64,000 bases of DNA from Spongilla lacustris (GCA_949361645.1 OX442435.1:6521045-6585044); one strand, 5' to 3'. Positions 27,201-35,522 are shown, counted from the stretch's first letter. Made by a program: numbers and translations. Notes: generated by a model from the letters alone, not told the origin.

Positions 27201-27493
27201 CTGCATATGGCTCACATACTATGGAGATGAATACAGACACTGTATATGAACCAAATATTATGGAGAGGAATACAGACACTGCATATGGCTCACATACTGT
27301 GGAGATTAAGGCAAACACTGCGTATGGCTCACATACTGTGGAGATGAATGCAAACACTGCATATGGCTCACATAGTGTGGAGAGGAATACAGACACTGTA
27401 TATGAACCAAATATTATGGAGATGAATACATACACTGTGTATGGCTCACAAACTGTGGAGATGAATACAAACACTGCATTGGGCTTGATTTGA
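2764..27493 (+). CDS. large FN3-repeat transmembrane receptor (gene span)
   Basis: Candidate type I cell-surface receptor assembled from exons. Twenty-four intact exons each encode one FN3 domain (Trp in the SW-APIPKNG region, then ITGYSVYC, LNPYTQYSCYV and a G-x-GSPS end). Each starts after AG with TT-CCA and ends with a single G before GT, so every one is phase 1-1 and its length is a multiple of three. Two further exons are broken. The last exon gives a membrane helix and a tail of 13-residue tyrosine repeats. Intact FN3 exons total about 2,600 residues. Each domain carries several N-glycosylation sequons (NTS, NQS, NGT) and two conserved cysteines (YCN, SCYV). The first and last FN3 exons are the most divergent, so the array grew from the inside. 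The signal exon is not found. Function is unknown; adhesion or recognition is inferred. Real transcripts may use only part of the array. Confidence 0.8.
3225..3551 (+). CDS. FN3 exon 2
   Basis: 327 nt, phase 1-1. Standard copy with an extra cysteine (VAGCPSQL), IISEVN, and the AGEGSPTT variant near the end. Confidence 0.85.
4050..4224 (+). pseudogene. FN3 exon 3 remnant
   Basis: Only the second half of an FN3 exon remains, starting near the IGSNVPT codons. The first half and the acceptor are absent. The usual donor CAGTCAG|GTAATAT has become CAGTCAAATAATAT, so the donor is lost too. Flanking intron-like sequence still matches that of other copies, so this is a decayed duplicate. Confidence 0.8.
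4531..4857 (+). CDS. FN3 exon 4
   Basis: 327 nt, phase 1-1, donor CAGTCAG|GTAATA. Variant residues STVAGSP, IISVVN, GQGSLST. Confidence 0.85.
4923..5421. mobile_element. fold-back element in intron 4
   Basis: Positions about 5131-5245 and 5311-5421 are long inverted repeats of each other (both contain AAAAAGCAAGGAAACAAGG and GGATCCTAC or their complements) around a short loop. A G-rich leader (4923-5100) contains GGGGGAGCGCT and CAGTGGGGCCTGG. A related element with the same leader words and the AAGGAAACAAGG core lies at 58.35-58.86 kb. No coding capacity, so it is non-autonomous. Confidence 0.75.
6228..7320. repeat. dispersed AATCG-rich repeat segments
   Basis: Segments at about 6228-6330 and 7125-7313 carry repeated AATCGATTA, AATCGGTTA and ATTTCGACTA words, and AATCGGTTACACA at the right end. 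A closely similar segment lies at about 56665-56862. They look like ends of a non-autonomous element family. Element borders are not certain, and the intervening 6.3-7.1 kb shows nothing recognisable. Confidence 0.45.
7471..9353 (+). pseudogene. FN3 exon 5, split by a transposon
   Basis: An FN3 exon with a normal acceptor and donor (CAGTCAG|GTACTA) is interrupted at codon GC-AAA by a 1,562-bp element. Left part 7471-7729 and right part from 9295 together make 318 nt. That equals 327 minus an in-frame 9-nt deletion at the NGTTL position, so the exon was intact and in frame before insertion. Read through, the left half enters the transposon and stops soon after. Confidence 0.85.
7730..9291. mobile_element. 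CACTA-like DNA transposon inside FN3 exon 5
   Basis: The ends are inverted repeats. The left begins CACTGTGCAAAAAGTTTG and continues TTATACGATAG; the right ends with the complement, finishing TTTTTGCACAGTG. A 3-bp duplication (AAA, 7727-7729 and 9292-9294) flanks it, and exon arithmetic confirms 3 bp. CACT-type ends plus a 3-bp duplication fit the CACTA/EnSpm group. No transposase ORF is visible, so it is non-autonomous. A related end occurs near 56612-56668. Confidence 0.75.
9536..9832 (+). CDS. FN3 exon 6 (short)
   Basis: 297 nt, phase 1-1. It lacks seven residues (YPEQVIG region) and the terminal three, ending at QT-G|GTAAAT. Both losses are in frame. Confidence 0.8.
9833..10913. other. 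intron 6, left part
   Basis: No convincing coding sequence; short ORFs on both strands have no family features. I see no terminal repeats here. Confidence 0.4.
10914..11428. mobile_element. MITE with TATATGGGACAGTTTCC ends
   Basis: Left end TATATGGGACAGTTTCC and right end GGAAACTGTTCCATATATA form terminal inverted repeats. The interior shares long words with 30.66-31.1 kb and 56.2-56.6 kb, for example ACATTGCAATACTGG and AATAGGAAGTC, so it belongs to a dispersed family. Confidence 0.75.
11434..11676. mobile_element. second MITE of the same end type, abutting the first
   Basis: Starts ATATGGGACAGTTTCAATGA and ends TCGGAAACTGTCCCATATAT. The subterminal GAGCCTTCGT/ACGAAGGCTC is also inverted. 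It shares ends and part of the interior with its left neighbour but is shorter. A degraded copy lies near 12960-13140. Confidence 0.7.
11896..12219 (+). CDS. FN3 exon 7
   Basis: 324 nt, phase 1-1; one serine fewer at the start (VPSPQNF). Variants SARWS, PRNG, AGEGSPS. Confidence 0.85.
12476..12802 (+). CDS. FN3 exon 8
   Basis: 327 nt, phase 1-1, donor ATCTG|GTAAGT. Variants SAPQNF, SVLN, LTRLN. Confidence 0.85.
13540..13866 (+). CDS. FN3 exon 9
   Basis: 327 nt, phase 1-1. Variants STSW, TVKSVV, LSGLNLYTQY. Confidence 0.85.
14088..14414 (+). CDS. FN3 exon 10
   Basis: 327 nt, phase 1-1. Variants STSW, YFVYC, LYLEQ, SCFVTAN. Confidence 0.85.
14568..14894 (+). CDS. FN3 exon 11
   Basis: 327 nt, phase 1-1, donor GACAG|GTAATA. 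Variants YLEQ, IRSAVN, VTSNTSAGQ. Confidence 0.85.
15185..15511 (+). CDS. FN3 exon 12
   Basis: 327 nt, phase 1-1. Variants YSEQ, LSGLSS, CYGTAN, VGIGSPSNIS. Confidence 0.85.
15665..15991 (+). CDS. FN3 exon 13
   Basis: 327 nt, phase 1-1. Variants SVSW, TSLGQG, TTQSSQ. The intron before it is only about 150 bp. Confidence 0.85.
16134..16460 (+). CDS. FN3 exon 14
   Basis: 327 nt, phase 1-1. Variant NVSTMMSVV, shared in part with exon 22. Confidence 0.85.
16782..17099 (+). CDS. FN3 exon 15
   Basis: 318 nt, phase 1-1; ends three residues early at QT-G|GTAAAT, as exon 6 does. Variants YPDQ, VVDG, CCVTAN. Confidence 0.85.
17264..17590 (+). CDS. FN3 exon 16
   Basis: 327 nt, phase 1-1. Variants VISSPQ, VGGSP, NGATL (the NGT sequon is lost). 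Confidence 0.85.
17862..18188 (+). CDS. FN3 exon 17
   Basis: 327 nt, phase 1-1, donor ATCGG|GTATTA. Variants SVSW, AGEGSPS. An (AT)n microsatellite follows directly in the intron. Confidence 0.85.
18203..18276. repeat. AT-rich microsatellite
   Basis: Runs of (TA)n with interspersed AATAAT between exons 17 and 18, self-complementary over most of its length. Confidence 0.85.
18508..18834 (+). CDS. FN3 exon 18
   Basis: 327 nt, phase 1-1. Variants IISVVN, GQGGLST. Confidence 0.85.
19291..19617 (+). CDS. FN3 exon 19
   Basis: 327 nt, phase 1-1. Variants SAIAG, IRSALNGAT, LTALN, YICYV; it has lost the NGT sequon. Confidence 0.85.
19618..20611. other. intron 19
   Basis: Long intron (994 bp). Part of 20390-20430 (GGGCAATGGTGTTGTAAAAA) resembles the sequence beside the gypsy fragment at 29470-29510, so an old LTR-like insertion is possible. 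No recognisable coding sequence. Confidence 0.35.
20612..20938 (+). CDS. FN3 exon 20
   Basis: 327 nt, phase 1-1. Variants SVSW, NVPAIRSILNRTT (sequon kept as NRT). Confidence 0.85.
21261..21587 (+). CDS. FN3 exon 21
   Basis: 327 nt, phase 1-1. Variants VAGTPSQ, IISVVN, TVQSAQ. Confidence 0.85.
21768..23125 (+). mobile_element. 5'-truncated non-LTR retroelement in intron 21
   Basis: The insertion is bounded by near-identical copies of CATTGTACGAGTT-ATAAT at 21768-21786 and 23107-23125, consistent with a long target-site duplication. It contains the C-terminal part of a retroelement protein (21876-23009) and a 3' end rich in ATT/TTA after the stop. The reverse-transcriptase core is absent, which fits 5' truncation on insertion. 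Confidence 0.7.
21876..23009 (+). pseudogene. retroelement protein C-terminus: zinc knuckle plus endonuclease-like domain
   Basis: An open 377-codon frame with no convincing start of its own; it opens within the truncated element. Residues about 185-205 form a Cys/His knuckle (CSLCPSH, then HHALTC). A restriction-like endonuclease signature follows: RPADILV, then LDFTVT about 20 residues on, matching the D...D/E-x-T pattern of such retroelements. Codon use and GC content are clearly higher than in the FN3 exons, as expected for foreign DNA. The intact frame suggests a fairly recent insertion. A reverse-transcriptase fragment that looks like the same class of element lies at 45.73-46.15 kb. 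This copy cannot mobilise itself without the missing N-terminal domains. Confidence 0.7.
23373..23699 (+). CDS. FN3 exon 22
   Basis: 327 nt, phase 1-1. Variants YLSAVRGSP, STNQS, MMSVV, VNASTS. Confidence 0.85.
23814..24140 (+). CDS. FN3 exon 23
   Basis: 327 nt, phase 1-1. The last exon base is C (CAATCAC|GTAAGT) instead of G, so the junction codon becomes Leu rather than Val. Variants IGLNVLTI, NGATPAV, CCVIAN. The preceding intron is only 114 bp. Confidence 0.85.
24268..24585 (+). CDS. FN3 exon 24
   Basis: 318 nt, phase 1-1. Variants YLSPVAVSP, NGAT, NSYIQY, VGEGSPS. Short end as in exons 6 and 15. Confidence 0.85.
24968..25294 (+). CDS. FN3 exon 25
   Basis: 327 nt, phase 1-1. Variants VLSAPQNF, PRKAIITGY, SASQS, NIPTIRS, VKLTGL; more diverged than the middle copies. 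Confidence 0.85.
25617..25943 (+). CDS. FN3 exon 26 (divergent)
   Basis: 327 nt, phase 1-1, donor AGAG|GTGAGG. Variants SLPMNF, LFAAWSVP, SAIQSYNEQ, EGNPSMVV. The last FN3 before the membrane exon, and with exon 1 the most diverged. Confidence 0.85.
26496..27493 (+). CDS. transmembrane and tyrosine-repeat tail exon of the FN3 receptor
   Basis: Terminal exon entered in phase 1 after CTACAG. It opens with a Gly/Ala/Val-rich membrane helix (ASIGTAVGASVSVFFVV, then SCLGVLVASVLCYI) and a positive stop-transfer stretch (SRRSKESHK). The cytoplasmic tail is about 19 tandem copies of a 13-residue unit, M/V-E-x-N-T-x-T-A-Y-G-S-H-T or the form ending V-Y-E-P-N-I. Seventeen units keep the tyrosine; one has His and the last has Leu. 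The units fall into a higher-order order of about five. The helix and first tail residues are homologous to the exons at 47.1 and 50.8 kb. The acceptor homologous to theirs (26469-26471) reads CAT instead of CAG, so the start has moved 24 nt downstream, in frame. Repeated phosphorylation and SH2 docking is inferred. Confidence 0.8.
26696..27480 (+). repeat. 39-bp tandem repeat in coding sequence
   Basis: The tail units are 39 bp each, with interior blocks nearly identical at DNA level (about 26880-27070 repeats at 27070-27265). The array has no stop on the antisense strand, which yields a spurious 336-codon reverse ORF. Confidence 0.85.
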
Positions 27494-27631
27494 TCCTTGA
27501 TTCCAGTACAATAGGACTGAAATAATGAGTTATAATAGCTGCCTTTGTAAATTTTATTCTCTTTGCTACCAATTATTAGTTTTCGATGACACTGTGGACT
27601 CATTAAAAATTGTTGTTGCTGCTGCTGGGTA

Positions 27632-27718
<87 letters not shown>

Positions 27719-29580
27719 CCATGTGCAGCTGGTCTGTTTAGTTACATGGGACAGTGTCCAGCATAATCACCATTTTCTGATACATAAAAATTACTTCATA
27801 CCCATTTCAGAAAATGATTACAAAACACAAGGAACCATTTAAAATGATGTACCTGGAGTCCATTGAGTCATAGATGATGGCAGGGGAAGGAAACATCTAT
27901 TAAGACTGTGTGCCAATTCTGTCTAGACTCTTCTGGTTAACTGCAGGCATGGGGGAGGTGTGGCTGTGCCTATGTGAGGGGTGATAGTCTCATTTTGGGA
28001 CCATAGCCACACCATACCAGCATCACTGGATTGATAAGACATTACAGAGACATTGATCAGGTCTATGCCCTTTCAGCAGAAAGCTGTAAGCTGCACACTA
28101 GTGGACCCAAATGTCAATAATTAGGCTGGATATAGGTATGTAACCTCCTCTGAACAAATAAAAATCAAAACACTGGTCGTTTTTACCGGTTTTTTCTTGA
28201 GCCGAAAATCAATTTTTACGAATACCAATTTTATTATTATTGTTCTGAGTACATGTGTAGGTTTTGTCAATTTGCCAGCCGAATACTTAGGTTATTCAAG
28301 TTCACAGAGTTATGGTAGGTTAATCACATCAGATACGACCATAAAGTTGTCTGAAGACACTTTACTTCTAAGCAACCTGTGCCCCTAGGACATGTTACTA
28401 TCCCCAGCGGGAGTAAACTGTCCTTACCCCAACTCCCTTCCCAGACAATTTACTCCAGAGTAATATATCCTAGGACAAATTACTTTGTATTAATATGTCC
28501 AAGGACAAATCACTCCTCCATGCATAATGATGTGTCCCAGGACAGTTTGCTCTTCACTGGTTTGATGTGCGCTAAATGATTATAAATACAATTTTTGAAT
28601 GATAATTAATCCATCAAGGACCCGTATCACAATTAATGTTCTTGAGGTCAGTATTATGAAAAGTATTCACTTTCAGTTTCATCAATTGCATGAAGTGCAA
28701 TAATCCAACTCATCCATCAGACAGTCCAAGTGGTACCACTTCTTGCATCCACAATACTAGCTCAATCACTTCCCCTTCAACAAGCTTTCAGAAAATTTCT
28801 ATATTGTCAATGCGTTAACACTACTCTTTTTTACTTCATTTTTCTCCAATGGAAATATGTATGAAGAGAACTTGTTCTTCAAGGACTCTTAATAAATGCT
28901 GCCTCATTTCACTCTGATGAAACACACAGTGACCATGGATGTTTCTTTACAATAGCTAAAGCTGTGGCAAAAGCAATGGCAAATAAGCCTGTAGATGACC
29001 GTTCACCGCGCTAGCGTACCGACGCACAGAATCACCGGCTGTGTATGATCACAAGGACTAGTACAACGCAACTCAACAACTCAGTACTCAGTCATACAGT
29101 ACAACTCTGTCACGAACACTCAAAAGGGGGTTTTATAGGGGATCTATGGTAAACCGGTTCTAAACTGGTCTGGTCCCGCGCCGCGATCACATGTTGTGCT
29201 TATGCATGCCTATGCACGCATAGGCATGCAGGCACCTTTCGTTATCACCCTGACGTGACTCGTCAACATGTGGCTCTTCAGATGACCTCTGGGTTCCAGC
29301 TGTAACTGGCTTCCCTGACAAAGCCACAGTCACTTTCCCCATTATGCTGTTGAACTTTCATCATTTTGATGCTAATCACTTTCTCTGGACACACCAAAAC
29401 AGCTGCCACTGTCAAGCGCAATTACTAATATTACACCATATATATAAAATATTCTCTCTGAGAAAGTTGGGATTTAAAGACAATGGTGGTGTAAAAAGGA
29501 AAGAGATGATGTTATGAAACATAGTATATTACTTATAATAAAGTAAGATCAGGAGTACAGCAGCAATATCACAAATATAC
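27494..29580. other. intergenic region downstream of the FN3 receptor
   Basis: Contains a (GT)n microsatellite (27635-27716), a stretch of degenerate repeats around CCTAGGACAAATTACT (28380-28560) and no credible gene. AATAAA occurs at about 28155. An LTR-like segment may lie beside the gypsy fragment at the right. Confidence 0.4.
27635..27716. repeat. (GT)n microsatellite
   Basis: About 80 bases of alternating GT read directly. Confidence 0.95.
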
Positions 29581-30655
29581 TACACTCCCACCCTACAAGG
29601 TTTGGTACATTTTAGCATGTCTAACTGGGTTAGCATCGGTGGTTTCAGAAATAATTCACAAGGAGCAACATCATAGTCACATGTGGCGAGCTGTGATTTT
29701 ATTGACAAACTTCAAGTCACATGCTTCCCTATCTCCATGCGAATATTGCCCCATTGAATGCTTGGGTAAATCCTTCTGCCAATTCATTGCATCAAGGGTG
29801 GTAAGGAGCACATCTGACATGCTTGATACCATTATCAATGTTTCAGATACATTGCAGTCCATTGTCTGATACTACTTGTTCAGTAATTAAGACCATATGA
29901 TAAGATCAACTCTCTATTGTCCTTTGTGATTTCATAATTTTCACATCTGGTCAATTTCTATACTCTATGATTCTCTATGATGACCAGGAACATTTGGCTA
30001 CTGAATGGTCCCACAAAGTCAATATGCAACCTCTTCCATGGTTTGGCAGGCCAAATCCATGAATGGAGTGGGGACACTGGTGGATTGTTCTTAACTTCTT
30101 TACAACTGATGCAACTTTTGACAATCTCTTCAAAACACTTGTCAAGCCATGGCCACCATAGCAAGTGCCTTCATTCTTAATGCTCCAGGGAGTTCTTTAT
30201 GTAATTCCTGTAGCACATGCTCTTGTAATTTAGCAGCAACCACAACCCTAATACCTAACGTTAAGCAATCTCCCTCCACTGTCAGTTCATTCCTGCATGT
30301 CCAATAAGGTCTCAAATTTTCAGGAGCTGTACCTGGCCAGCCATTCCTTGTAAAAGTAACTACTTTAATCAGAATGGGATCCTGATGAGTAACCTTTTTC
30401 AATTGCATATGTCAGTCACTGGAAGAGCCTCGGTTCGACCTACATTGAAAACATCACTTTCTGAAATGACTCATATGATTCATACATGTATCTGCATCGA
30501 CCATGTCAGAGGTAGGTAACCTGGATAAACCATCTGCATTGGCATGCTGCGCAGTATAGGTCTGTATTCCAAATCATGCTCCGCTTAAGCTGATAGCAGA
30601 AGAGCCCACCCTGTAACTGTGCTGCAGCCAAAGGAGGTAGACCAGTCTATGAGCT
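29580..30655 (-). pseudogene. decayed Ty3/gypsy pol fragment
   Basis: Minus-strand pieces in several frames match the end of RNase H (NADGLSRLPTSD at about 30520) and then integrase: an H..H..C..C zinc region broken between frames (CISCKEV near 30100), HIDFVGPF near 30020, and SDNG with APYHP near 29800-29870. Several stops and frameshifts make it non-functional. A purine-rich stretch followed by TGTAGTATATTTG (about 29577-29590) may be the polypurine tract and LTR start. The right side is cut off by a dispersed repeat at 30.66 kb. Confidence 0.75.
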
Positions 30656-30657
30656 TA

Positions 30658-31105
30658 GAATTGTTACGTTAATTTTTATGTCATCCATTACAAAGATACA
30701 AACGACGTGCACATTTTCGAGCTCGATTGCGATGTATTACAGCAAGGACACTTTATTATAATTAAGTATTGGCGCGAATCAAACGGGAAAACGTGCATGC
30801 AGTTTGTTCAACTGTATCTCCGCAGCGAATGGTTAACAAACAGAACAAATCGATAGGTATAGGACCTCTCTATCTACAAACCGAATTTGAAACGATTTGA
30901 TTACTCCTACCTAAAGTTATAGTGGCTTTGAACCTGGTGGGGTATCGAACATTGCAATACTGGCACGGAGCAATTGCAAGACCCCAAAATGTAATGTACC
31001 ATAGAGAAGTGATGTAGTATGAAGTATTAAAAATAGGAAGTCGATAGCCTTAACCGCTCGTACGTTATGGTGACTCAAACGCAAGGAAATTTTATAACTT
31101 GTACA
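30658..31105. repeat. dispersed repeat related to the 10.9-kb MITE
   Basis: Shares ordered words with 10.99-11.4 kb and 56.2-56.6 kb (CATTGCAATACTGGCACGGAG, AGACCCCAAAATGTA, AATAGGAAGTCGATAGCC). The terminal GGGACAGTTTCC ends are not preserved. Confidence 0.6.
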
Positions 31106-31324
31106 TTGTATAATTATAATGATTATTATTATTATGCGAAGCGCGAGAGGGTGCAAAACGCGCACAAATAATCAAAAACTGAAATTGCCCATAGGGCCAT
31201 ACAGTTCTATAGTAACTATAGTAACTTTAGTTACATTATGTTTCACGAGATCTTTGACGTCACATGAAATGGGTATATACTGAATTTATACGATGTCGCA
31301 AAATAAGCTATCCTACTAACCTAT

Positions 31325-31363
31325 AGTCTGGGGACCCTAGCATGATGCTAGGGTCCCCAGACT
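31325..31363. repeat. 39-bp near-perfect palindrome
   Basis: AGTCTGGGGACCCTAGCAT followed by its complement, around a central G. Possibly a miniature hairpin element. Confidence 0.8.
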
Positions 31364-32922
31364 AACTAACCTACATGTATTTCACTGATGTACATGTATA
31401 ACAATTTTGAATAAGTATCCCTGACCGAAGAAAATATTATACAAGTGCACAGTTGGCTATCATATGCGCGCGGCCACGATATCTTGCTAGTTATCCCACG
31501 AAGAATGCATGCATATCATGCATGCGTGCGTGCTGCAAATAAGTTGGTTGCTTCATGTATGTCAAACCAAAATTTAGTTCGACGTCTCCACTACACTACG
31601 TAAACCAAACGTAATCTAATTTCCAACCAAGTAAGTTCTGTTTATTATTATAATTATAATAATTATTTAACACAAGAAGCTCTCTCAAGGGTTGCCAAGA
31701 AATTAGCCATCAGGACGAGTCGTTTCTGGCCTGAGGTGTTAGACTGTTAGCCTCAATCTACAGCCACCTGGGCATTACCCTGATGCGCCAGAATGCAAGG
31801 GCTTTACTGGGACGAACCACAGGTGTAGTAGATATTAGTTCAGTGTACATGTAGCTTAGTATTTAGTGCATGTGTTCCTCATATTGTGTATTATATTAGG
31901 ATGATATCTGTGTATTTAAAAAAATAAATATTATTTTATATTTGGTATGAATTCGAAGTTTGAACCAACTATTATATGTAAATATATATTAATATTGCCA
32001 CGACTGGTATTCGAACCTCAATCAGACTCACGTGGTTTCCATTCCTCATGCAGCACCCATGCAAACTCGGCATCTTATCAGTTATTGCGAAATCGCAGCA
32101 GGTTACAGTATAACTGATTTTATTCCCTATATAGATGTACATGTAATAGCATAAATAAATAAATGTAAATTATAATCATTTAACAGCAAGCACAGTACAA
32201 GAGCAAACATAAACAACAAAATGACAGAAAAAAAGAAAGAAGGGAATAAAAGTTTCAGTAATTCTGCCGGTAGCCCAGCACCATCATCCATTCCTACTCC
32301 AATTCTCCACTTGGTGCGAGAACCACGCAAGCAAAGATTTGTTGCTCGAAGTATTGCAAAAGACAGCTTTGCACGCAGCCATCATGTAGTTTGCCCCAGT
32401 GGTTTCTCCCGTTTAATGCTTATGCTTTGGGTTAACCTTTTTAGTAAGAAATTCGCCTCTCTATACCCAGCATTCCATCAGTAGATACAACAAAAGGGGT
32501 AAAAGATGCTCGACATGCTTCAGCTGCACTGTTGTACTTCCGTTTCTTCACTTCTTCTGCTGAGGAAAGTACTGCAACTGTGTTCCGATGTATATGCAAT
32601 ACATTCATGCACATCAAATGCATGTACAGATATATATATTTTCTCATGGAGGGGGTTTGGGTTAGGATTTAGGGGGGTGCTCTGTTTTAGCTGAACTATA
32701 TCGTATTCACTAGTCATCTTGACTTGTTTTAGGGGTGGATAATATCAAATTAAAGTGTAACATGCTGTACATATGTGCATAAATGTATGTAAGGCACCCA
32801 AATGTATTGTAAATGGCAAATGTTTATGATATTGCCAGTGCAGATATGATTTCTCAACTTTACAAGTGTCCCTCATGCAGCTCATCCATTGTGGCAACAT
32901 CCATGGCACGCCCACCTCTCAC
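31364..32922. other. region between palindrome and Ig gene A
   Basis: No gene with supporting features. Short ORFs on both strands at 32.1-32.65 kb overlap each other and show no family motif. I looked on the minus strand for FN3 or transmembrane exons to complete Ig gene A and found none homologous to those at 47-48 kb. Confidence 0.4.
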
Positions 32923-33210
32923 CCTGCACAGTCAGCTTCACACTGCTGGAGGCCACTCCCCTCAAATTGGAGGCAGTACAAATGTTGGTCCCACTGTCCC
33001 CTCCCCCCACCAGGGATGATATGGTGAGGGATGTGAAGGTGGAGGTGGACTGGAGCATGAAGCGACCCTGGGAGGAGGTAAGGACACTCCCACTGGGGAG
33101 GGTCCAGGTGATGGTGGGGACAGGGAGGCCATCAAAGGAACAGTTCAGCTGTACACTTAGGTCTTGGGGCATGAAGACAGAGGGCTGGGGAGATGTTATG
33201 GTGGGAGGGT
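32923..33210 (-). CDS. Ig gene A exon 4: second Ig domain
   Basis: 288 nt, phase 1-1. It contains DLSVQLNCSFDG, ITWTLPSG and NICTASNLRG. It starts after CCTCAG and ends GCAGG|GTGAGA. The matching exon in gene B is mostly lost in the assembly gap. Confidence 0.8.
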
Positions 33211-34714
33211 CTGAGGTAACAAGGGGAACATGAGGAACATGTTCCCCCAATATGCAGGACACTCACAGTAGACTACCACCAGGGTAGAGGCTGTCACATT
33301 GGTCACTCCATTGACATTTGTTATCAGCTGTGCAACACATGTGTAGTTCCCAGCACCTTTACGGCTAATAGAAGGTAGTGAAGCAACTAAGGAAGTTGAT
33401 ATGGTGTTCCCATGAGGATCAAGCCATGAGTACTGCTGCCCAACAAATATACCACTAACAGTGATCACATTGGTACACACCAGGTTCAATGTATCTGTCT
33501 CATTCACATAAGTCACAACCTGAGGGACCACTGGAACAGCTATGTACACTGTGGGAAGAGAAAGTTCATGGTGCCCTGAAGAAACAAACCATGCAATGGT
33601 ACACTTACCTACACTTAATAATTCATTAAGATGTGCACCAGTGTAACAACCAACTGATTGGCCACCAATGAGTGAGGCAACAGGTGATGTCACATATAGT
33701 ATGTAAGGCGTTGCAGGTATAGGAGACACACTATTACCACCATAGGTCCACTGGTTATTGAGCATATCAGACACACTGGGGCAGACTGGGTGACAATGAC
33801 TGGTGAAGCACCAACGGTGTAGTTATACAGGCACGGCTGGCTGGTGGCTAGATGTGAAGCATAAGCATGGTACACATGTATAACTTCAGTATAAGTACTC
33901 TGTGTGACAACAGTGAACATATGTCATCTGAAACTAAACTGCACGTGAACGTAGACATAATACCTTTTGTATGAAATGAAGTGGTACAAGCATCAATTTA
34001 AACTTATTTTATACATGTATGATGAATTCTTTTTACGAATTAAGTTAAGATGTGTTGCGAATACAATTCGCATTGTTCCTACGAATAACGCCCACAATAT
34101 ATACGTACCAACCCTTTTTAAATCAATGTATTAAACCATGTATACATGATCTTAACATATAACACTGCCATTGGCCTAGGGTCCGGCCGGGGCGCATGGG
34201 TCATATGCGCTTATGGTTTTTCAAAACTAAACTGAAATACGAAAAGCCTAGTAGAACTGACGCGGGAGCGTCCCCTCTGCGATTATAGCCGAATACGAGT
34301 ACTGGTTAAACATTTGCGTACGAAATATCCTCATTGCATGCATGTAACGAAAATGCGTGCCGCCGTGCCGCGAGGTTAATTAAAACCGTAAAACAAGATC
34401 TAGACTGTATGGATGCTACGCCCTGGGCTTCTGATGTCAGCCTATATACTCCAAATAACATGTTACCCCATCTTCTATATCTACATGCATGGCCTACCCT
34501 AGCCAGTCTACCAACGAGAAAAACTCACAAGAGTTTCGTCTGTGCCATTATGATAATAATAATAACTGTAATTCTATAGTAGGCGTCAGCGGCATGCAGT
34601 CTTACAATAGCTATAGAGCAACATGAAGCGATCATCAATGGTCTTTCCACCAAAATACTCACCTAGTGCACATAGCTGACACAGTACCAGTACTGCCAAC
34701 ATTTTGAAAGCCAT
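32923..34714 (-). CDS. Ig-domain receptor gene A (partial, frameshifted)
   Basis: Four exons, transcribed leftward and all joined in phase 1: a signal-peptide exon, a Cys-containing exon, and two Ig-like exons. Ig features are the Cys in LNLVC paired with NYTCVAQ, and QLNCSFDG with a later Cys in NICTASN; both have the spacing of an Ig fold. Gene B (47.1-57.1 kb) is a clear paralogue over the first three exons. Gene A has a one-base frameshift in exon 2 relative to gene B, and no downstream FN3 or transmembrane exon could be found. It is therefore either a pseudogene, a secreted truncated form, or affected by an assembly error. The ligand is unknown. Confidence 0.7.
33267..33548 (-). CDS. Ig gene A exon 3: Ig domain
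   Basis: 282 nt, phase 1-1. It contains VVPQVVTYVNETDTLNLVC, a Trp (YSWLDPHG) and GAGNYTCVAQ, the usual Cys-Trp-Cys layout. Ends TACT|GTGAGT. Confidence 0.8.
33609..33847 (-). CDS. Ig gene A exon 2 (frameshift)
   Basis: Starts after TCTAG and ends TGTAG|GTAAGT. It encodes TSQPCLYNYT, then QSAPVCLIC, then in another frame PYILYVTSPV. Length is 239 nt where the phase rules need a multiple of three; the paralogue is 288 nt. The break is near 33760, just after the CLIC codons. Cysteine-containing N-terminal domain, family not recognised. Confidence 0.7.
34663..34714 (-). CDS. Ig gene A exon 1: signal peptide
   Basis: ATG at 34714, 17 codons plus one base, then donor CTAG|GTGAGT. The product MAFKMLAVLVLCQLCAL is a classic hydrophobic signal sequence. 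It is homologous to the exon at 57.0 kb. Too short for ordinary ORF calling. Confidence 0.75.
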
Positions 34715-35385
34715 AGCTCAAGCTCCTTACATGTAGTCTGAGAGTTTAACATTACATGGGGCACTTATATATGCCGATACCTTTACCCCACCCCAATGTG
34801 CGCGCGCGCACGGTAGACAGGCACTGATCAATATAGCTGCATGGGCTGAACATCCTGTTTTCATGTTTCATATTTGGGAGGGGGTAGAGGTGGAGGCTGG
34901 GGGAATGTGCTTAAGTGAAGCAATGTCTACTTCCTTTGTAATGAGTGTGCTACAAGAATTCTGAGGCAATGTCACTTTTATCAGGGGAGAGAACGTGGCC
35001 ACTCCTAACCCCCTTCTGTTCATATAATTTTCATCACATAGAGAGGTGCCAGTTAGCCCTGCCATGTGTATCGTCACTTCGTGTGACTGATAAATAGTTC
35101 GTACATTATAAACTACATTCTGTAGCATGGCAAGATATTTGGCACCTCCGCCCCATTCCAGAGCATCCTTCCAGGCACCCTACTGTATAACGTGAGTAAA
35201 TACTTTCCAATCATTGAGGATGTGATGAACTGATGAATGTGTGCATGATGCAATGCACGCCTCTTCCTCCTCATCGACCTTTGAGTATATTAAGGGGCAA
35301 TGGTAATAAATTAAAGTGGTGAATAATCACAAGGCCAGCATGTATGTGCAGGAATTACTAGACTCTATAGTTAGTAAAGAGATGT
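34715..35385. other. upstream region of Ig gene A
   Basis: Should contain the promoter of gene A. No TATA box or other element can be assigned with confidence. No coding sequence seen. Confidence 0.35.
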
Positions 35386-35522
35386 CATGTCAAGCTTGTG
35401 GTGTATGGAATCTTTAATCAAAATCTGCTCTTTACCAATCTACCTATAGCTTATATATTATGAATCACGCATGCGCACACTTTATTGTAGATAGTCAATA
35501 CATTACACTCCCTCCGCTTTAA

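Noticed and set aside
26593..27603. 336-codon antisense ORF
   Set aside because: It is the mirror of the 39-bp tail repeat; a stop-free unit stays stop-free on the other strand. No independent protein features.
31985..32075. tRNA-like segment (minus-strand GGTTCGAATACC resembling a B box)
   Set aside because: T and acceptor stems do not pair convincingly and no 5' acceptor partner is found; a degenerate SINE is possible but not supported.
32127..32484. Overlapping plus and minus ORFs, one with a hydrophobic stretch
   Set aside because: Considered as a missing membrane exon of Ig gene A, but there is no similarity to the family's helix exon and no phase-1 acceptor.
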